Shown here piece after piece: positions 5,350 to 8,582 of a stretch of DNA of 8,582 bases. A program made the translations under genes and the position numbers. This DNA comes from DATEMK01 sp035275625 (GTDB lineage Bacteria; Bacteroidota; Bacteroidia; AKYH767-A; OLB10), in the NCBI GenBank assembly GCA_035275625.1, contig DATEMK010000169.1, positions 1 to 8,582 of the forward strand, in the 5' to 3' direction. Below the pieces are notes generated by a model. It was not told where the DNA came from and did not search any database. It saw only the letters and a list, made by a program, of their open reading frames with translations. Within the stretch, counting starts at the first letter, position 1. Each line of letters begins with the position of its first letter.

Positions 5350-7761
5350 CACGGTAACATTTCCTTTCTTAAAAAACTTTTCATTAGTAAAACATATTGC
5401 TTCAAGATAGTAATCATACACTCCGGGCTGGACGGGTTTTCCTTTGTAAGTGCCGTTCCATCCTGTTCCGGGAATATTCGTTTCAAAGACCTTTTCGCCC
5501 CAGCGGTCATACACCCTGAATAATAATTCCCTGATCATGCTTCCTCTTACATACAGGACATCATTATTTCCGTCAGTGTTCGGTGTAAACGCGTTCGGAA
5601 TAAAAATTTCAGGTTCCACACAAGAAACTCTTCTCATTACTATTCTTACAGAATCCGTGTTTTTACACCCGAAGCTGTCAGTGATTTCAACTACATAAAC
5701 ATAAACACCCAATGCAGTTAAAGTGGCTGACGGATTGGAAATACTCGGGTTGGTTAAAAAATCAGGCGGAGTCCATGTATAGGTTGTATTGCTATACACG
5801 GTAGAAGTAAGCTGGACAGTTTGTCCCTGGTAAATGGTATCCTCGCTCACCGTTGCGTCAAGCGGTGGAATATAATCTGAATAGTTTACCGTGACAGTGT
5901 CAATTCTTGTGCATCCGTGATTATCGGTAATTACAACCGCATAATTACCCGGACAAAGATTTGAGGCGGTTTGTGTTTGCTGGTTGGAAGGATCGTTCCA
6001 ACTATAGGTATAACCCGGAGTTCCGCCTGACGGATTTGCAGTTGCAGTGCCTATACACTTGCCTTCACAATATGCATCAGTGCTTGAAAGTGTGGAAGCA
6101 AGCACTGCCGGCTGGTTTATATTAACAGTTTTTATTGCCGTGCAGCTGTCAGAATCTGTAAGTGTAACGGTATATGTACCCGCACAAAGACTGGTTGCTA
6201 CTTGGGTTGTCTGGCCGTTTGACCAGAGATAGGAGTAGGGAGAATTTCCGCCTTTAGGGTTGGCTGTTGCAGTTGCGTTACAATCGCCATTACAGTTTAC
6301 CGCCTGGACTGAAACAGTTACAGAGGGCAATGAATCCACTGTTACAACGTGTGAGACAGTATCCTTGCATCCCCGGTCAGAAGTTGCAATAAATGTGACG
6401 TTATAGTTTCCGGGACCGGGAAAACTATGTGATGGATCACTGCTGTTTGAAGTACCACCGCCACCAAAGGTCCAATTCCAGATACTGGTAGTGCCTCCGC
6501 CATCGTCAGTAACTGTATCTGTGAAATTTATAAAATAAGTACAAAGGGAATCGGTAAAAGAAAAATCCACATCGAATGCCGGATACACGTGCAGTGTGTC
6601 AATAACAGTATCCGCACAGTTAGGATTGAATGATGAATGTGCAATTAAGGTAACTATATAAGTGCCTGTATCCGGGTATTGGTAAGAAGGATTCGTTACA
6701 TGGGAAGTATCAGCCAGTGTTGTAGGATCACCAAAATCCCAATCATAGGAAGAAGCTCCAATGCTGAGATTTTGAAAAAATGCAGTAGAATCACTGCAAA
6801 AAATAAGGGGATTTTGTATTGCAGCAACAATCAGAGAAGGACATGGAACCACATTCACCTGAAAATCTCTGCGGGTCTTGCCAATTAAAACATTATTGCG
6901 GTATTCATTTACACAAACACCATAAACAAACTGCCCGACTGTATTAGGAGTTGCAGTTAAAATACCCGTAGCCGGATTAATTGCCATGGGAGTTCCGCCT
7001 AATAAATTAGCAAGTGAAAAGGGAGGTTGCCAGGTTACATTTGAATAAGGCGGATCAGCAGGCGGCATGGGTTGCGGACCACAGGTCCATGTCGGTGTTC
7101 CCGTTCCGCATATGGGCACTCCCCCGGGGCAGTTATTAATATCTATGCCTCCTATAAACGGAAGGCACAATTCATAAACCAATGAATCACCGTTGGCATC
7201 GGTTGCTGAGTTATCCCAGACGAAAGGCAATCCAAGGCATATAAAAGGAGGAGGCAGAGAATCAAATACGGGATTGCTGTTGTCAGCATTCGCAGTATCG
7301 GAAGGTGTGCTGGCATAAATAGTTATTCCGACACCAAGCGGATTTTGAATATTTAATATAGTCTGGTTCCGGCAACACCGCTGATAGGAAAGCTGGTATC
7401 CGCCTGCAATGGGAGGAAGGACTAATGTGTCCCTGTAAACGGCTCGTTCATAACAAACATCTGTTGGCGGAATAAAACAAGGAGCTACAATGGTAGGCGG
7501 AATGGTGTCATAATCTATATAAAACACACATCGTTCCTGGAGAAGGGTATTGTTTATATCAAATATCCCGATCGAAGCAGGGTTGTCAAAAAAAGGAACT
7601 CCGTTGTAGCAATCCCGGTAAACCCTCAGCTCAATTGCATAAACGTTACCTCCCAGCCATTTATAATAAAACTCCCCACCAACAATATGTGTAGCCTGGC
7701 TGCTGCTATAAAAACACAACAATGAAAAAATAAAAATAATCCTTTTGTAAAATTTTTGCAT
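5341..7761 (-). CDS. T9SS-secreted surface protein with PKD, SprB repeats and type B sorting domain
   Basis: The 806-residue protein has a signal peptide (MQKFYKRIIFIFSLLCFYSS, likely cut after SQA at residue 23). A Cys-containing N-terminal module of unknown function follows (THIVGGEFYY..., YRDC, SYQRCCRNQTI). A cadherin/Ig-like segment (about 234-304) ends in RRDFQVNV. Two PKD domains (about 335-390 and 424-472) carry YDWDFGD and WNWTFGG. Two SprB-type repeats (about 487-549 and 562-625) show ATANP-x-GG, a TYSW/SYLW strand and CxGxY. Another PKD/Ig-like domain covers about 632-710. The gliding-motility-associated type B sorting domain (CHU_C) fills about 716-806, with FIPNAFTPNTDGNND, RVYDRWGEKVF and QPGVYDYYLE. 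The protein is likely exported by T9SS as an adhesin or gliding protein. An in-frame TTG start at 7794 would add 11 residues (MEPNRINRFFL) ahead of the signal peptide, so ATG 7761 is preferred. Confidence 0.93.
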   Translation of the reverse strand: MQKFYKRIIFIFSLLCFYSSSQATHIVGGEFYYKWLGGNVYAIELRVYRDCYNGVPFFDNPASIGIFDINNTLLQERCVFYIDYDTIPPTIVAPCFIPPTDVCYERAVYRDTLVLPPIAGGYQLSYQRCCRNQTILNIQNPLGVGITIYASTPSDTANADNSNPVFDSLPPPFICLGLPFVWDNSATDANGDSLVYELCLPFIGGIDINNCPGGVPICGTGTPTWTCGPQPMPPADPPYSNVTWQPPFSLANLLGGTPMAINPATGILTATPNTVGQFVYGVCVNEYRNNVLIGKTRRDFQVNVVPCPSLIVAAIQNPLIFCSDSTAFFQNLSIGASSYDWDFGDPTTLADTSHVTNPSYQYPDTGTYIVTLIAHSSFNPNCADTVIDTLHVYPAFDVDFSFTDSLCTYFINFTDTVTDDGGGTTSIWNWTFGGGGTSNSSDPSHSFPGPGNYNVTFIATSDRGCKDTVSHVVTVDSLPSVTVSVQAVNCNGDCNATATANPKGGNSPYSYLWSNGQTTQVATSLCAGTYTVTLTDSDSCTAIKTVNINQPAVLASTLSSTDAYCEGKCIGTATANPSGGTPGYTYSWNDPSNQQTQTASNLCPGNYAVVITDNHGCTRIDTVTVNYSDYIPPLDATVSEDTIYQGQTVQLTSTVYSNTTYTWTPPDFLTNPSISNPSATLTALGVYVYVVEITDSFGCKNTDSVRIVMRRVSCVEPEIFIPNAFTPNTDGNNDVLYVRGSMIRELLFRVYDRWGEKVFETNIPGTGWNGTYKGKPVQPGVYDYYLEAICFTNEKFFKKGNVTVIK

Positions 7762-7791
7762 CAAAAAAAACCGGTTTATTCTATTGGGTTC

Positions 7792-7799
7792 CAATATTA
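7792..7799 (-). promoter_or_regulatory. Candidate -7 element for the T9SS operon
   Basis: TAATATTG on the minus strand matches TAnnTTTG at all but one fixed position. It lies about 30 bases upstream of the preferred ATG at 7761, a suitable distance for a short leader. No clear TTTG is seen at -33, so this is a weak call based on position. Confidence 0.3.
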
Positions 7800-7853
7800 G
7801 TCAAAGTTTTTGAAAACAGAGTTTAAAATTAGAAAATATTTTTGAATTGCCGG

Positions 7854-7914
7854 ATTGTTAAAATGGGCTGAAAGGCTGAATTGTTAAAGCGATTGAAATA
7901 TTCATAAGCGATTT
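7854..7914. repeat. Short direct repeats in the gap before the operon
   Basis: The block contains ATTGTTAAA twice (7854-7862, 7880-7888), GGCTGAA twice (7866-7872, 7874-7880) and GCGATT twice (7889-7894, 7909-7914). It is AT-rich, non-coding low-complexity sequence between the FAH gene and the operon. I see no hairpin-plus-T-tract terminator in it, so weak readthrough from the FAH gene into the operon is possible. Confidence 0.5.
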
Positions 7915-7926
7915 TAAATGCCATTC

Positions 7927-8538
7927 TTACTTCACATTCACTGTCAATAATTTTTTTTCACCAATAAATGCTGCCAGCTTGTCGCCTGTTTTTACTTTCC
8001 CGACACCCGAAGGAGTGCCTGTGAAAATCAAATCTCCGTTTTTAAGCGTTATAAATTCTGAAATGTAAGAAATGATTTGAGCGAAAGAAAAAATCATGTC
8101 ACCGCTGTTTCCTTTTTGTCTTAATTCACCGTTGATGTCCAGGTGAAAATCAATATTTCTTAATGATTCCAGTTCATTAACAGGTATAAATTCGCCAACA
8201 GGCCCTGAGCCGTCAAATCCTTTTGATAACTCCCACGGCAGTCCTTTAGCTTTTAGTTGCTGCTGCAGATCGCGGGCGGTGAAGTCTATGCCCACCGTTA
8301 TTGCATCAAAATATTTATGTGCGAAACGTTCGGCAATGTTTTTTCCGTTCTTCTTTATTTTAATTACCAGTTCCAGCTCGTGATGAATTTCATTTGAAAA
8401 TTCAGGAATAAAAAACGGCAGGCGTCTTTGCAATAAAGCAGAATCGGGTTTCATGAAAATAACCGGGGTTTCGTTTGCCTGGTTATGGAGTTCTTTTATG
8501 TGTTCAGAGTAGTTACGGCCTACGCAGAGGATTTTCAT
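7927..8538 (-). CDS. Fumarylacetoacetate hydrolase family protein (FAHD1/YcgM-like)
   Basis: The 203-residue protein is a complete single-domain FAH enzyme, similar in length to FAHD1. It opens with MKILCVGRNYSEHIKEL, where H13 and E16 correspond to the lid His/Glu pair of FAHD1. The metal ligands are visible as E54 and E56 in HHELEL and D85 in GIDFTARD. K106 in LSKGFD matches the active-site Lys. The closing motif TGTPSGVG is at 173-180. Spacing between these residues matches my memory of human FAHD1 (31 residues from first Glu to Asp, 21 from Asp to Lys). The likely activity is Mg2+/Mn2+-dependent C-C bond cleavage of acylpyruvates or oxaloacetate decarboxylation in the cytoplasm; the exact substrate is not determined by sequence. 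It lies 165 bases upstream of the T9SS operon on the same strand, and I see no functional link. Confidence 0.93.
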   Translation of the reverse strand: MKILCVGRNYSEHIKELHNQANETPVIFMKPDSALLQRRLPFFIPEFSNEIHHELELVIKIKKNGKNIAERFAHKYFDAITVGIDFTARDLQQQLKAKGLPWELSKGFDGSGPVGEFIPVNELESLRNIDFHLDINGELRQKGNSGDMIFSFAQIISYISEFITLKNGDLIFTGTPSGVGKVKTGDKLAAFIGEKKLLTVNVK

Positions 8539-8550
8539 TTGTTGTTGGTT

Positions 8551-8580
8551 GATTAAGTTAATTAAGTAATTAAGTTAATT
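8551..8580. repeat. AATTAAGT tandem repeat upstream of the FAH gene
   Basis: AATTAAGT occurs twice in tandem (8560-8567, 8568-8575), preceded by the variant GATTAAGT at 8551. The 12-base word ATTAAGTTAATT occurs at 8552-8563 and again at 8569-8580. The block starts 12 bases before the FAH ATG and may continue beyond the right edge. It would lie in the leader or promoter region. Confidence 0.6.
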
Positions 8581-8582
8581 CG

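Noticed and set aside
2269..7761. A wholly new secretion or defence system
   Set aside because: All three genes fall in known T9SS-associated families in a known order. No nuclease, toxin-antitoxin, phage or transposase genes are visible in the window.
7762..7794. Upstream TTG start extending the surface protein by 11 residues
   Set aside because: The ATG at 7761 places a normal signal peptide at the N-terminus; the extension would sit in front of it and overlap a candidate promoter element.

Overview
The window looks like a chromosomal segment of a gliding-type member of the Bacteroidota. The evidence is a gene for a protein with a type B C-terminal sorting domain of the type IX secretion system (T9SS), followed by a PorP/SprF-family barrel gene and an OmpA/PD40 gene. 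Two candidate promoters also carry the Bacteroidota -7 element TAnnTTTG, and start codons lack clear Shine-Dalgarno sequences. The DNA is moderately AT-rich, with short low-complexity repeats between genes. All protein genes lie on the minus strand; one tRNA gene lies on the plus strand.

Reading along the plus coordinates: (1) Positions 1-185 hold the 5' end of a phosphosulfolactate synthase (ComA-family) gene running off the left edge. Its ATG overlaps the TGA of the next gene by 4 bases. (2) 182-1600 is a 12-repeat TPR protein. (3) 1601-1937 is a non-coding stretch. It holds a good minus-strand promoter about 157-186 bases upstream of the TPR gene and, inside the predicted leader, a 52-base imperfect inverted repeat flanked on both sides by GGTTTAA-type heptamer pairs. 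(4) 1938-2008 is a plus-strand tRNA-Cys(GCA) with an unusual C at position 33, followed by a terminator that should work in both directions. (5) 2050-2268 has no recognisable gene. (6) 2269-7761 is a compact three-gene minus-strand operon. It is transcribed as secreted surface protein, then PorP/SprF barrel, then OmpA/PD40 protein, with exactly 15 bases in each of the two gaps. (7) 7927-8538 is a fumarylacetoacetate hydrolase (FAHD1/YcgM-like) gene, upstream of the operon and apparently metabolic.

The operon can be read as a secreted client plus its own export or anchoring partners. The 806-residue protein would leave by the Sec system and then T9SS. The PorP/SprF barrel is the outer-membrane partner expected for a type B sorting domain. 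The OmpA/PD40 protein would sit in the periplasm or at the outer membrane and touch peptidoglycan. This layout is known in Bacteroidota and is not a new system. The parts worth a second look are smaller: a signal peptide whose hydrophobic core is encoded by a 7-base tandem repeat, the missing diaminopimelate-contacting Asp in the OmpA domain, the C33 tRNA-Cys, the repeat composite in the TPR leader, and a methanogen-type sulfonate enzyme translationally coupled to a TPR protein.
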